Part shown: positions 9,416 to 17,831 of the stretch, piece after piece
How the letters are laid out: each line of letters begins with the position of its first letter
Position numbering within the stretch: position 1 is the stretch's first letter
Assembly: GCA_035646535.1 (NCBI GenBank)
Contig: DASRPD010000037.1
Coordinates: 1-59,507 of the forward strand
Direction: 5' to 3'
Length of the DNA stretch: 59,507 nucleotides
Origin: DASRPD01 sp035646535
Lineage (GTDB): Bacteria > Actinomycetota > Acidimicrobiia > IMCC26256 > JANYLB01
The notes under the pieces: generated by a model
What the model was told of the DNA's origin: nothing
The model's database searches: none
Seen by the model: only the letters and a program-made list of their open reading frames with translations
Position numbers and translations under genes: made by a program

Positions 9416-10258
9416 GTGACCGAGCCACCTGATCCGACGGACCCCCCCGAGCCTCCGGCCCAGTCGCCGCCTCCGCCGCCCTCGGTTCCTCCGGAACCGC
9501 CGTCCGCGCCTCCCGTACCGGCGCCACCCGCGGCGGCGCCTCCGGTACCCGCGACCCCCGCGGCCGGTCTGCCGGCCGTCGCCGCGCCGACACCCAGCGC
9601 GGCGGACACGGTTCGGATGGCGTACCAGCGGCGCAACGAGACCGACTACATCTTCAACTTCTGGACCGCGCTCGGTTGGACCATCCTCACGTGCGGGGTC
9701 TTCGGCTTCTACGTCGTCTACCAACTGGCCCGCCGCTCTCGGGACCACGGAATCCGTCGGCTCGAGGAGCTCGAGGCGGCCAACACGTTCGCGTGGCAGC
9801 AGGTCGAGGCGCGCGGCCTGGAGGACGAGCTCCGAGGGAACTTCGAGCGCGTCGCCACTCACCTCGCGACGCTGCGCCAGATGACGACGGAGTTTCGCGA
9901 TCCGGTCGTGTGGACCGTGCTCGCGTTCGTCGCGAGCGGCATCGCGCAGATCGTGCTGTACATCCTGTTGGACGGCGACCTGGTCAAGCGCGAGCACGCG
10001 GAGGGCGGCGCCGAGTTCGAGCTCACACAGATCTACGGCGCACTGGGCGCAACGCTCATCACTCCGGACGCCGAGCACCTCCACACCGCGCACAACTACG
10101 TGGGGCGGATCGTCGTCACGCTCGTGACGTGCGGGATCTACGCCCTGTGGTGGGAGTACGACATCATGACCGAGACCAACCGCCACTTCGAGCAGGACTG
10201 GGCCTGGGAGGACTCCCTCGCCCACGCCGTGCAGTCGCTCGACACCGCCGCCGCGTAG
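9416..10258 (+). CDS. membrane protein with proline-rich tail and two DUF4234-like segments
   Basis: This is a 280-residue protein. Residues 3-60 are almost entirely Pro/Ala/Ser. Two similar hydrophobic blocks follow, one near 75-105 (LTCGVFGFYVVYQLARR) and one near 235-260 (LVTCGIYALWWEYDIM). This W/Y-rich, CG-containing pattern is what I recognise in DUF4234-type membrane proteins. A third hydrophobic stretch lies between them. The function is unknown; the proline-rich region probably faces the cytoplasm and may bind partners. GTG 9416 was chosen because upstream codons run into the xylA promoter area. Confidence 0.65.
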   Translation: MTEPPDPTDPPEPPAQSPPPPPSVPPEPPSAPPVPAPPAAAPPVPATPAAGLPAVAAPTPSAADTVRMAYQRRNETDYIFNFWTALGWTILTCGVFGFYVVYQLARRSRDHGIRRLEELEAANTFAWQQVEARGLEDELRGNFERVATHLATLRQMTTEFRDPVVWTVLAFVASGIAQIVLYILLDGDLVKREHAEGGAEFELTQIYGALGATLITPDAEHLHTAHNYVGRIVVTLVTCGIYALWWEYDIMTETNRHFEQDWAWEDSLAHAVQSLDTAAA

Positions 10259-10279
10259 CGAACCCGTCACTCAGGCCGA

Positions 10280-11656
10280 TCACGCCGACGCGGAGTACCG
10301 AGCGACGAGCTCGCGGCGCAGGACCTTGCCCACCTCGCTGCGCGGGAGCCGATCGACCGACACGACATCGACCGGCACCTTGTACGCCACGAGGTGCTCG
10401 CGACACACGCGCTCGACGTCGGCGGGCGCCGGGGTGCCGACCACGAACGCGACCGGGACCTCCCCGAGTCGCTCGTCGGCCACACCCACCACCGCGACAT
10501 CGGCCACCCCGGGGACCAGGCGCAGCACTTCCTCCACCTGTTCGGGGAACACCTTGTTGCCGCCACGGTTGATGACGTCACCGAGGCGGCCCTCGATCCA
10601 CACGAAGCCGTCGTCGTCGATCCGGGCGAGGTCACCAGTGCGCACGAAACCGGCCTCGTCGACCCGGTCGTGCAAGTCCTCTCCCCCGGCGTAGCCGACG
10701 GCACGACGGGGCGGACGCACCAACAGCTCGCCGTCCGGCGCGAGCTTCACGTCGACGCCCGGATGCGGCCGACCGACCGCGCCGATCTTGTCCGGATGGG
10801 CACGAGCGTCGGCCGCGGTCCAACCGATCACCTCGCCGATCTCGGCCTGGCCGTAGCCGTTGAGCACCGTCACACCGAACTTGGCGGAGAACCGCACCGC
10901 CGCGAGCGGTGAGAGCGGGGCGGTGATGCTACGCACGTACCGCAACGGCGCGAGGTCGGTGACGTCGGGATCGTCGGCGAGCGTGGTGATCGCGGCGGGG
11001 GCCAGCACCGTCGAGTGGACTTGGTGGCGCGCCACCAAGGCGGCGAAGCCAGCGGGCTCGAAACGATCCATGATCACCAATGAGGCCCCGGCACGGAGGC
11101 CGAACAGCGCGTTGTAGATGCCCGCGTTGAGCGCGAGCGACACCGGGATCAGATTCGGTGTCGGTCGCTTCGCAGAGTCGGTGGATCCCGCGCGCAGCGG
11201 GCCCAGGACCCGGTCGAGCAGCTCGAGGTAGGCGTCGTGGGTGTGCAGGATCGCCTTGGGCCGCCCGGTGGTGCCCGACGTCCAGGTGACGAACGCGACC
11301 CCCGGCTCGTACGCGGCCGGCGAGGACCGGCTGGTCACGCCCGAAGCGTCGAGGAACAGACCGGGATGGGTTGCGTCGAGGACCGCGTCGACCTCGGCTG
11401 CGGGAAGGCGTGGGTTGACCGGAACAAGAATCGCGCCGGCCAGCCAGACCGCCGCCATCGCCACGATGACCCGAGGCCCGTTCGGAAGCTGGACCGCCAC
11501 CGCGTGGCCGGGGTGCACACCGTGGGATCGCAGGTCGGCCGCGAGGGCGGCCGCTTCGGCTCGTGCCTCCCCGGCGGTGAGGGTCTCGTCAGCCCCGAAG
11601 AGCAGCGGCTCGTCTTCGGCGAAGGGGTGGTCGGTGAGCAGAGCCGCGAGATTCAT
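10280..11656 (-). CDS. acyl-CoA/carboxylate:CoA ligase (AMP-binding family)
   Basis: This 458-residue ANL-superfamily enzyme activates a carboxylic acid to an acyl-adenylate and then a CoA thioester. The phosphate loop is WTSGTTGRPKAILH. NGYGQAEIGE is the A5 region, RTGDLARIDDDGF the hinge region, and the C-terminal VGKVLRREL supplies the A10 lysine. It is slightly shorter than typical (500-550). Its ATG overlaps the stop of the upstream crotonase gene as ATGA, so it is the third gene of a dehydrogenase-crotonase-ligase operon. The substrate is not predictable from sequence alone. Confidence 0.85.
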   Translation of the reverse strand: MNLAALLTDHPFAEDEPLLFGADETLTAGEARAEAAALAADLRSHGVHPGHAVAVQLPNGPRVIVAMAAVWLAGAILVPVNPRLPAAEVDAVLDATHPGLFLDASGVTSRSSPAAYEPGVAFVTWTSGTTGRPKAILHTHDAYLELLDRVLGPLRAGSTDSAKRPTPNLIPVSLALNAGIYNALFGLRAGASLVIMDRFEPAGFAALVARHQVHSTVLAPAAITTLADDPDVTDLAPLRYVRSITAPLSPLAAVRFSAKFGVTVLNGYGQAEIGEVIGWTAADARAHPDKIGAVGRPHPGVDVKLAPDGELLVRPPRRAVGYAGGEDLHDRVDEAGFVRTGDLARIDDDGFVWIEGRLGDVINRGGNKVFPEQVEEVLRLVPGVADVAVVGVADERLGEVPVAFVVGTPAPADVERVCREHLVAYKVPVDVVSVDRLPRSEVGKVLRRELVARYSASA

Positions 11657-12465
11657 CCGTCGGCGTCGCGGACGAGCGGCGCCCAGCGGGGTTCGCGCTT
11701 CTCGGCGAAGGCGCGCGGCCCCTCCTCCTGGTCGGGATGTCCCCACAGACCGGCGAGGTGCTGCGCGCCGGCCCGGCACGCGTCGGTGAGACCGAGCTCC
11801 AACGCTTCCCACAGGGCCTTCTTCGTAGCGGCCATGGCCGCGGGCGAGTTACGGGCGATCAACTCTGCCAGCTCCTGCGCGCGTTCGCGCAGTCGCTCGG
11901 GCGGGTCGACGATCTCGCTGAGCATGCCGAGCTCGTAGGCCCTCGCCGCGGGCATTCGCTCGTACTTGCCGAGGAGCGCCATCCGCATCACCGCCTCGAC
12001 CGGCATCTTGCGGATCAGACCGATCGCCTCGATCGACACGACCTGACCAACCGAGGTGTGCGGGTCGAAGAACTGCGCGTCGCTCGCCGCGATCACGATG
12101 TCGGCGTCGGCTACCCAGTGGAAGCCGCCACCCGCGCAGATACCGTTCACCGCGGTGATCACGGGCTTCCAGACGCGTTGGTGCCACGCGGTGAAGTGCA
12201 GGTCGAAGTTGACGACGGAGTCGCGGTAACGCTCCATGCCCAACCCGTCACCGGCGAGCTCGGTCACGTCGACACCGGTCTGGAACGCTCGCCCCTCGCC
12301 GGTGTGCACGATCACCCGGACGGCGGGATCGCGGTCCAGCTCGATCCACGCGTCGGCAAACTCGTCCCGCATCGCCGCGTTCATCGCGTTGAGCTGATCA
12401 GGACGGTTGTTGATCAACCACCCGACCGGCCCGTTCCGTTCGACCTTCAAGAACTCGTAGCTCAC
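11653..12465 (-). CDS. enoyl-CoA hydratase/isomerase (crotonase) family protein
   Basis: The 270-residue protein has the crotonase fold: GWLINNRPDQLNAMN at the N-terminus and the oxyanion-hole strand ITAVNGICAGGGFHWV. The usual hydratase glutamate pair is not obvious, as the region reads FDPHTSVGQVVSIEAIG. It may therefore catalyse a different crotonase reaction, such as isomerisation or hydrolysis. GTG 12465 follows GGAG six bases upstream and gives the standard length. It sits between the acyl-CoA dehydrogenase (118 bp gap) and the ligase (overlapping). Confidence 0.85.
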   Translation of the reverse strand: MSYEFLKVERNGPVGWLINNRPDQLNAMNAAMRDEFADAWIELDRDPAVRVIVHTGEGRAFQTGVDVTELAGDGLGMERYRDSVVNFDLHFTAWHQRVWKPVITAVNGICAGGGFHWVADADIVIAASDAQFFDPHTSVGQVVSIEAIGLIRKMPVEAVMRMALLGKYERMPAARAYELGMLSEIVDPPERLRERAQELAELIARNSPAAMAATKKALWEALELGLTDACRAGAQHLAGLWGHPDQEEGPRAFAEKREPRWAPLVRDADG

Positions 12466-12583
12466 GATCTCTCCGCTCCTGGCGCCTGCGGCGCCGGGCC
12501 GCTCGGGCCCCGGCTCGCTTCGCGACAACAACACACCTCGGGAACCGGCGCTCGCCTTGCCTCCCCCGCTCTCGGCACTCGCC

Positions 12584-13855
12584 TCACCGTGGAACCTCCT
12601 GCCACGCGGCGTCACGCCACGGGTCGGGCTCGCGAGCCAACCCGAGCACCCTTTCACCGACGATGTTGCGGTTCACCTCGCTGGTGCCACCCTCGATGGT
12701 GTTGGCGCGGCTGCGCAACATGCCCTGAACCTCGAACGGGATCGCAACCGACCACGCCTCGCCGGGACCGGGGGCCGGCCACGCGGCCGCCGCCGGCCCG
12801 AGGAGGTCCGCGGCCAGAAGCTGGATGCGCTGGTTCAACTCACCTTGGTGGATCTTGCCGATCGACGCCGCCGGGCCCGGGTGGCCACCGGCCTTGACGG
12901 TGGCGCGCACCCGCTGGTTCGTCCAGGCGCGAATCCGCTCCTCGGAGTACACGCCCATGACCGCCTGGCGAATGAGCGGATCGTCCCACCGGTCGTGGTC
13001 TCGAGCGACGCGCACGAGACGCTCGCTGCCCGCACCGCCGATGCGATCGACCCCACCCGACCCGGTGCCCGCGACCATCTGGCGCTCACCCGCGAGCGTC
13101 GCGCCGGCCACCCGCCATCCGTCATCGACGTCGCCGACGCGCCACGAGTCGGGGACGCGCACCTCGTCGAGGAACACCTCGTTGAAATCGACCTCGCCGC
13201 CGATGTGGCGCAGCGGCCGCACGTCGACACCCGGACTGGCGAGGTCGACGAGGAAGTAGGTGATCCCGCGCCGCTTGGGCACGTCGGGATTCGTGCGCGC
13301 GAGGCAGACCGCGAGCTCCGAGCGGTGCGCCCAGGTGCTCCACACCTTCTGGCCTGACAACACCCACTCGTCGCCGTCACGCACCGCCCGGGTGGCAAGC
13401 GACGCCAGGTCGGAACCGGCGCCGGGTTCGCTGAAGAGTTGGCACCAGCGTTCCTCGTTGCGGACCAGCGGCGGCAGGAACCGCCGACGCTGTTCCTCGG
13501 TGCCGTACGCGAAGAGCGCGGGCGCGGTGTTGTTGAGCCCGAGGGGATTGAGGCGCCCGAGGTTGAGCGGCGCGAGCACCTCACCGACCACCTGGGCCTG
13601 AGCCGGCTCGAGGTCCAGCCCGCCGTAGGCCCGCGGCCAGTTCGCCACGACGAGACCCGAGTCGGCGAACGTCGAGTACCACGCCTCATAGTCGGCCCGA
13701 GAGCGCACGGCGCGGACCGCGGCCCGGCCACCGGCCGCAGCGTCACGCCACGGGCCAGGCACGTACTCCTGCACCCAGGCTTCGACACACGAGCGCACCT
13801 CCTCCGCGGGGGAGGTGCGGTCGAGCGCGAGACGCGGCGAGCTGACAGCGACCAT
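12584..13855 (-). CDS. acyl-CoA dehydrogenase
   Basis: This 423-residue FAD enzyme introduces an alpha,beta double bond into an acyl-CoA. The flavin-contact motif CQLFSEPGAGSDLASL and the following WVLSGQKVWSTWA are typical. The C-terminal GGTSEVNRNIVGERVLGL is the family signature. The long N-terminal region (DYEAWYSTFADSGLVVANWP) resembles the actinobacterial FadE group used on bulky acyl chains. ATG 13855 is used; the frame remains open upstream but would cover the divergent hot-dog gene. It is the first gene of the minus-strand operon. Confidence 0.9.
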   Translation of the reverse strand: MVAVSSPRLALDRTSPAEEVRSCVEAWVQEYVPGPWRDAAAGGRAAVRAVRSRADYEAWYSTFADSGLVVANWPRAYGGLDLEPAQAQVVGEVLAPLNLGRLNPLGLNNTAPALFAYGTEEQRRRFLPPLVRNEERWCQLFSEPGAGSDLASLATRAVRDGDEWVLSGQKVWSTWAHRSELAVCLARTNPDVPKRRGITYFLVDLASPGVDVRPLRHIGGEVDFNEVFLDEVRVPDSWRVGDVDDGWRVAGATLAGERQMVAGTGSGGVDRIGGAGSERLVRVARDHDRWDDPLIRQAVMGVYSEERIRAWTNQRVRATVKAGGHPGPAASIGKIHQGELNQRIQLLAADLLGPAAAAWPAPGPGEAWSVAIPFEVQGMLRSRANTIEGGTSEVNRNIVGERVLGLAREPDPWRDAAWQEVPR

Positions 13856-13866
13856 GGCGGAGTTCC

Positions 13867-13897
13867 TACAATACCCGGCGGTCGAACGATCGTTTAT
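13867..13897. promoter_or_regulatory. divergent control region with palindrome AACGATCGTT
   Basis: The 102 bp between the acyl-CoA dehydrogenase and the hot-dog dehydratase genes contain a perfect 10-bp palindrome, AACGATCGTT, at 13885-13894. A TACAAT hexamer at 13867-13872 reads as a possible -10 on the plus strand. The palindrome lies where a TetR- or GntR-type repressor could control both operons. No cognate regulator is encoded next to it, so this is a candidate operator only. Confidence 0.35.
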
Positions 13898-13957
13898 TCC
13901 CCTGAGCCTCCCCTCGAGAAGACGCGGGCGGGTGGACCGGTGCGAGAGGATGCGGAC

Positions 13958-15250
13958 GTGGGTCCCGAGACGGAGGCGGCGGAGAAGGCGGCGATCACCG
14001 ACGAGGGCGTCGCGAGGCTCCGGGCCCGCATCGGGCTCGCTCACCCTCACACCCAGCCCCCGCACTACCGGTTCCCGAACGAGGACACCTTCCGCCATGT
14101 CGCCGAGGCCTACGGCGACGACAACCCACTGTGGTGTGATCCGGATCACGCGGACAGAAGCCGATGGGGCGGACCGATCGCGCCCCCGCACCTCGTGGGC
14201 GGCGACACGCTCATTGGCGAGGACGAGATCGTCGAGCTCGACCCCGCGACCCGGGAGCTCATGCGCGGCGACCCGATCCGTGGTGCGCACGCGTTCTACT
14301 CGGGCAGCTTCCGCGAATGGTGGTCACCGCTGCGCCCCGGGATGCGCGTGACCCGCCGCAACGCGCTCGTCGGGGCCCACGACAAGCGCAGCGACTTCGC
14401 GGCGCGGGCCATCCACGAGTGGAGCGCCGAGGTGTTCGCAGCGCGCGGCGGGCCGGTCCTGTCGGCCCAATACCGGCTCATGATCCGTACCGAGCGCACC
14501 CGCGCCGCGGCGCGCAGCAAGTACGACGACACCGAGATCCGGCCCTACACCGACGAGGAGCTCGCCCGCATCGACGCGGCGTACGCCGCCGAACCGGATG
14601 CGCGTCGCGGCCTCGAGCCCCGGTACTGGGAGGACGTGGCCGTGGGTGACGAGGTCGGCCCGCTCGTGAAGGGCCCCCTGCGCGTGACCGACATGGTCTG
14701 CTGGCACGTCGGGATGGGGATGGGGCTCTACGGCGTGAAGGCATTACGGCTCGGATACCAGCAGCGCCGGCGCATGCCGCGGTTCTTCCGCCCGGACGAC
14801 CTCAACATCCCCGACGTCCAGCAGCGCGTCCACTGGGATCCCGAGTGGGCACGGCGCGCCGGCAACCCCGCGAGCTACGACTACGGACGGATGCGCGAGA
14901 CGTGGCTCATCCACTTGTGCACCGACTGGATGGGTGACGACGGCTGGCTGTGGAAGCTCGACTGTGAGTTCCGGCGGTTCAACTACGTCGGCGACACGCA
15001 CTGGATGCGCGGCCGCATCACCGACCGGTTCCTCGCCCAGGGCAATCGCCCCGCGGTTGCGCTCGACATCTGGGGCGAGAACCAACGGGGCGAGACCACG
15101 ACCCCGGGTCATGCCACGATCCTGTTGCCGAGCCGCGAGCACGGCCCCGTGCAGCTCCCCGACCCACCCGGTGGAGCGACGACGACCCAGGCCACACTCG
15201 ACGCGCTGACGGAGCGCTTCGCCACCCCGGAAGGCGAGACGACCAGATGA
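13958..15250 (+). CDS. MaoC-like double hot-dog acyl dehydratase
   Basis: This is a 430-residue protein. The N-terminal half (FRHVAEAYGDDNPLWCDPDH, then GGPIAPPHLVGGD) matches the MaoC N-terminal (FAS1-like) hot-dog domain. The second half (RYWEDVAVGDEVGPLVKG) starts a second hot-dog fold. Such enzymes hydrate trans-enoyl-CoA intermediates or act as thioesterases. GTG 13958 is preferred because GAGAGGA sits seven bases upstream; GTG 13940 is an alternative. Its stop overlaps the ATG of the next crotonase gene (ATGA), indicating a co-translated pair that diverges from the dehydrogenase operon. Confidence 0.82.
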   Translation: MGPETEAAEKAAITDEGVARLRARIGLAHPHTQPPHYRFPNEDTFRHVAEAYGDDNPLWCDPDHADRSRWGGPIAPPHLVGGDTLIGEDEIVELDPATRELMRGDPIRGAHAFYSGSFREWWSPLRPGMRVTRRNALVGAHDKRSDFAARAIHEWSAEVFAARGGPVLSAQYRLMIRTERTRAAARSKYDDTEIRPYTDEELARIDAAYAAEPDARRGLEPRYWEDVAVGDEVGPLVKGPLRVTDMVCWHVGMGMGLYGVKALRLGYQQRRRMPRFFRPDDLNIPDVQQRVHWDPEWARRAGNPASYDYGRMRETWLIHLCTDWMGDDGWLWKLDCEFRRFNYVGDTHWMRGRITDRFLAQGNRPAVALDIWGENQRGETTTPGHATILLPSREHGPVQLPDPPGGATTTQATLDALTERFATPEGETTR

Positions 15251-16062
15251 GCGGCTACCTGAACCTGCCTGATGGCCTCGTCGCCGACGTCGACGGCGCG
15301 GTGCTGCGCGTTGTGATCGACCGGCCCGAGCGGCGCAACGCGTTGACCGACGACATCGTGCTGGCGCTCGTCGACCTCATCGACACGGCGAGCAGCGACG
15401 ATGCGATCCGCGTGATCTCGCTGGCCGGCCGCGGTGAGAGCTTCTGTTCGGGCTTCGACCTCGGCGGGCGCGCGCGCGAGCCGGATGCTCCTCGACCGCG
15501 ACCGGGCTCGGTGCAGCGCCGCATGCGCTGGCACGTGAACCGGCTCATCCCGGCCATGCTCGAGGCCCAGACGCCGATCGTGACCGCGGCGCGCGGCTGG
15601 GCGATCGGACTCGGCCTGCACATCGTGTTGGCATCGGACTTCGCGGTCGTCGCCGACGACGCGCGCCTGTGGGCCCCCTTCACCCGCTTCGGATTCACTC
15701 CCGACTCGGGGGGCTCATGGCTCATCCCTCGTCTCGTCGGCGTCGCCCGCGCCAAGGAGATGCTGATGCTGGGCCGCGAGGTGTCGGGCACCCGGGCCGC
15801 CGAATGGGGCCTCGTGCACCGAGCGGTCCCCGGACCCGACGTGGACACCGCCGCGGCCGCCCTCATCGACGAGCTGGCGAGCGCGGCCACAGTTGCGGTC
15901 GGTCTCACCAAGTACCTCGTGCATCGGGGCGTCACCGCGGACCTCGACGCGCAGCTCGGCGACGAAGGCCTCGCGATGGAGCTGGCCAGCCGCACCGAGG
16001 ACTTCCGCGAGTACGGCCGGTCCCGGGGCGAGCGCCGCGATCCCGACTACCGGGGACGCTGA
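15247..16062 (+). CDS. enoyl-CoA hydratase/isomerase family protein
   Basis: This is a 271-residue crotonase-fold protein. The substrate loop reads PERRNALT and is followed by SFCSGFDLGGR. The oxyanion-hole region is TAARGWAIGLGLHIVLASD, where the usual NG is RGW. FGFTPDSGGSWLIPRLVG has the pattern of genuine hydratase/isomerases. It is coupled to the hot-dog dehydratase by a 4-bp overlap. With the divergent dehydrogenase operon it would complete one round of beta-oxidation apart from the final dehydrogenation and thiolysis; no thiolase is seen in the window. Confidence 0.87.
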   Translation: MSGYLNLPDGLVADVDGAVLRVVIDRPERRNALTDDIVLALVDLIDTASSDDAIRVISLAGRGESFCSGFDLGGRAREPDAPRPRPGSVQRRMRWHVNRLIPAMLEAQTPIVTAARGWAIGLGLHIVLASDFAVVADDARLWAPFTRFGFTPDSGGSWLIPRLVGVARAKEMLMLGREVSGTRAAEWGLVHRAVPGPDVDTAAAALIDELASAATVAVGLTKYLVHRGVTADLDAQLGDEGLAMELASRTEDFREYGRSRGERRDPDYRGR

Positions 16063-16087
16063 GCGCGGCCACGCCACGCCAACCGGC

Positions 16088-16966
16088 TCAGCTGGGACGC
16101 ACTCGCTCGAGGAAGTCGATGACCGCGTCGTTGAAGGCGTCGTTGCGGTCGCCGGCGACCATGTGACCCGCGCCGGCGACGTCGACGAGCTCTGCCTGAG
16201 GCACGAGCTCGAGGAGCTCCTGCGCACCCTGCTCACTCAACAGGTCGCTCATCCGCCCGCGCACCAACAGGGTCGGCACCGTGATCCGCCGGGCTGCTTC
16301 GCCCAGGCGCGACCCCTCGACCAGCGATGACCGGGTCTCGTCCGGCGATCCGAACGTTCCGCTCACGAACCTCGGATCCCAGTGCCACATCCACTTGCCG
16401 TCCGCGCGCCGACGCAGGTTCTTCTTCAGACCCTCCAGGTTCGACGGTCGGGGTCGATGGGGGTTGTAAGCCGCGATGAGATCAGCGACCTCTTCGAGCG
16501 AGTCGAAGCCATCGAGGTTGCTCGTCATGAACGCGCTGATCCGGTTCACCCCACTCGCCTCGACGCGCGGGGCCACGTCGACGAGCACGAGTGCCGAGGC
16601 CAGGGGCGGACCCTGGTGATCGGCGATGGCGGCGAGCGACGCGATCCCACCGAGCGATGCCCCGACGAGCACCGGAGGCGTTGAGAACGACGACGCCACC
16701 GACGCGACATCCCCCGCGAACGCGTCGAGCGTGTACTCCCCGTTTGCCGCCCATTCGCTGTCACCGTGGCCGCGCAGGTCAATGCTGTAGCCGTGCCACT
16801 GCTGTGCGACCGCTTGCAGTGCGCTGCCCCAGGCGTGGCGCGTCTGGCCACCGCCGTGCCACAACAGGACCGGTGGTCGGTCGGATGCACCGGCCACGTC
16901 GGCGGTGAGGCGGATGCCATCCGCGCCCCGCAGTTGGATCGTCTCCACGTGATCGGCCTCGGTCAT
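16088..16966 (-). CDS. alpha/beta-fold hydrolase
   Basis: This is a 292-residue protein. LLWHGGGQTRHAWG supplies the oxyanion loop, GASLGG the nucleophile elbow serine, and GAGHMVAGD the catalytic histidine. A lid region rich in Arg/Trp lies in the middle. The pattern fits epoxide hydrolases, esterases and C-C bond hydrolases; the substrate cannot be chosen. ATG 16966 is preferred over ATG 17020 because homologous sequence starts close to MTEADHVETIQLRG. It is convergent with the preceding crotonase gene and divergent from the NIPSNAP-like gene. Confidence 0.82.
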   Translation of the reverse strand: MTEADHVETIQLRGADGIRLTADVAGASDRPPVLLWHGGGQTRHAWGSALQAVAQQWHGYSIDLRGHGDSEWAANGEYTLDAFAGDVASVASSFSTPPVLVGASLGGIASLAAIADHQGPPLASALVLVDVAPRVEASGVNRISAFMTSNLDGFDSLEEVADLIAAYNPHRPRPSNLEGLKKNLRRRADGKWMWHWDPRFVSGTFGSPDETRSSLVEGSRLGEAARRITVPTLLVRGRMSDLLSEQGAQELLELVPQAELVDVAGAGHMVAGDRNDAFNDAVIDFLERVRPS

Positions 16967-17077
16967 CCCGCCAGCATGGTGCAATCCGGGCCCATATGTC
17001 GTAGCCAGGCCGTCCGCCACGGATGCAACGCGAGCTGTCTACGGTATGGCCGCCACTCGCGATGCAGGAGCGTCACC

Positions 17078-17821
17078 ATGGTCGATCGGCCCACGAACGA
17101 CAAGGTCTACATCCACGAGCTCATCGACATCACCGGCCAGCACCGCGCCGAATACATGCACCACATGACCGCGAACTGGGTGCCCATCGCGATCGAGGAG
17201 CGCAATCAGCTGTGCTTCGGCGTGTGGGGCACCGTCGGTTCGACCGGTCGCTGGCCGGAGGTCGTCAACATCTGGGAGCTCGACGGCTGGGACGGTCTCG
17301 CGACGAACTTCTCCCACGAGCTCTCGCACGCCACGCTCCAGGACCCGTCGCTCGCGACGTGGTGGGAACGCGCCGCGAGCTTCCGCCGTGGCGGGGTGGA
17401 CCGCATCCTCGTGCCCGCGCCGTGGACGTCGCCCATCGACGACCTCGTCGCCGCCGGAGTGCGAGGCCAGTGCTACGCCCACGAGCTCGTGACGCTGCGC
17501 CCCGGCGCGGCCCTCGAGTACCTCGACGCCTTGCGCGACATCGGGCGCGCCGCGGTCGAGTCGTTCGGCCTGTCGCTCGTCGGCGCGTTCTCGGTCGCGA
17601 TGGTGAACGACTCTGAATGCATCGTGATCTGGGCGATCCCCGACTGGGGCACCTGGACACGGTTCGAGCGCGAGCAACGGGGCGAAACGCTCCGGCCGTG
17701 GCGCGCCGCGCTCGACGACCTCGGGGCCGACTGGCGCCGCACGCTGTTGGTGGACGCTCCGCTCGCGCCCCTGCGCATCGGCCGTCAACCGGCCGAGTCC
17801 GACCGAACCCCCGATTTGTAG
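17078..17821 (+). CDS. NIPSNAP-like dimeric alpha/beta-barrel protein
   Basis: This 247-residue protein appears to contain two ferredoxin-like repeats. One covers about residues 8-110 (VYIHELIDITG, VVNIWELDGWDG) and the other about 125-225 (CYAHELVTLRPG, IVIWAIPDWGTW). The repeats share a Y-x-H-E-L start and a strand with a W-x-x-P/L-D-x-W element, as in NIPSNAP/EthD-like proteins. No reaction can be assigned. AGGAG lies seven bases before ATG 17078. The next gene, an acyl-CoA ligase, starts 10 bp after its stop, so the two are probably co-transcribed. Confidence 0.6.
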   Translation: MVDRPTNDKVYIHELIDITGQHRAEYMHHMTANWVPIAIEERNQLCFGVWGTVGSTGRWPEVVNIWELDGWDGLATNFSHELSHATLQDPSLATWWERAASFRRGGVDRILVPAPWTSPIDDLVAAGVRGQCYAHELVTLRPGAALEYLDALRDIGRAAVESFGLSLVGAFSVAMVNDSECIVIWAIPDWGTWTRFEREQRGETLRPWRAALDDLGADWRRTLLVDAPLAPLRIGRQPAESDRTPDL

Positions 17822-17831
17822 GCTGGCACCG

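Noticed and set aside
9345..9593. Longer N-terminus for xylA (frame open to 9593)
   Set aside because: It would run through the divergent gene and its promoter; xylose isomerase homology starts near MSPAAHDYTP.
13882..13897. Second LexA-like box, TCGAACGATCGTTTAT
   Set aside because: Only the left half and GTT of the right half fit the SOS consensus; the symmetrical core AACGATCGTT is more likely a different operator.
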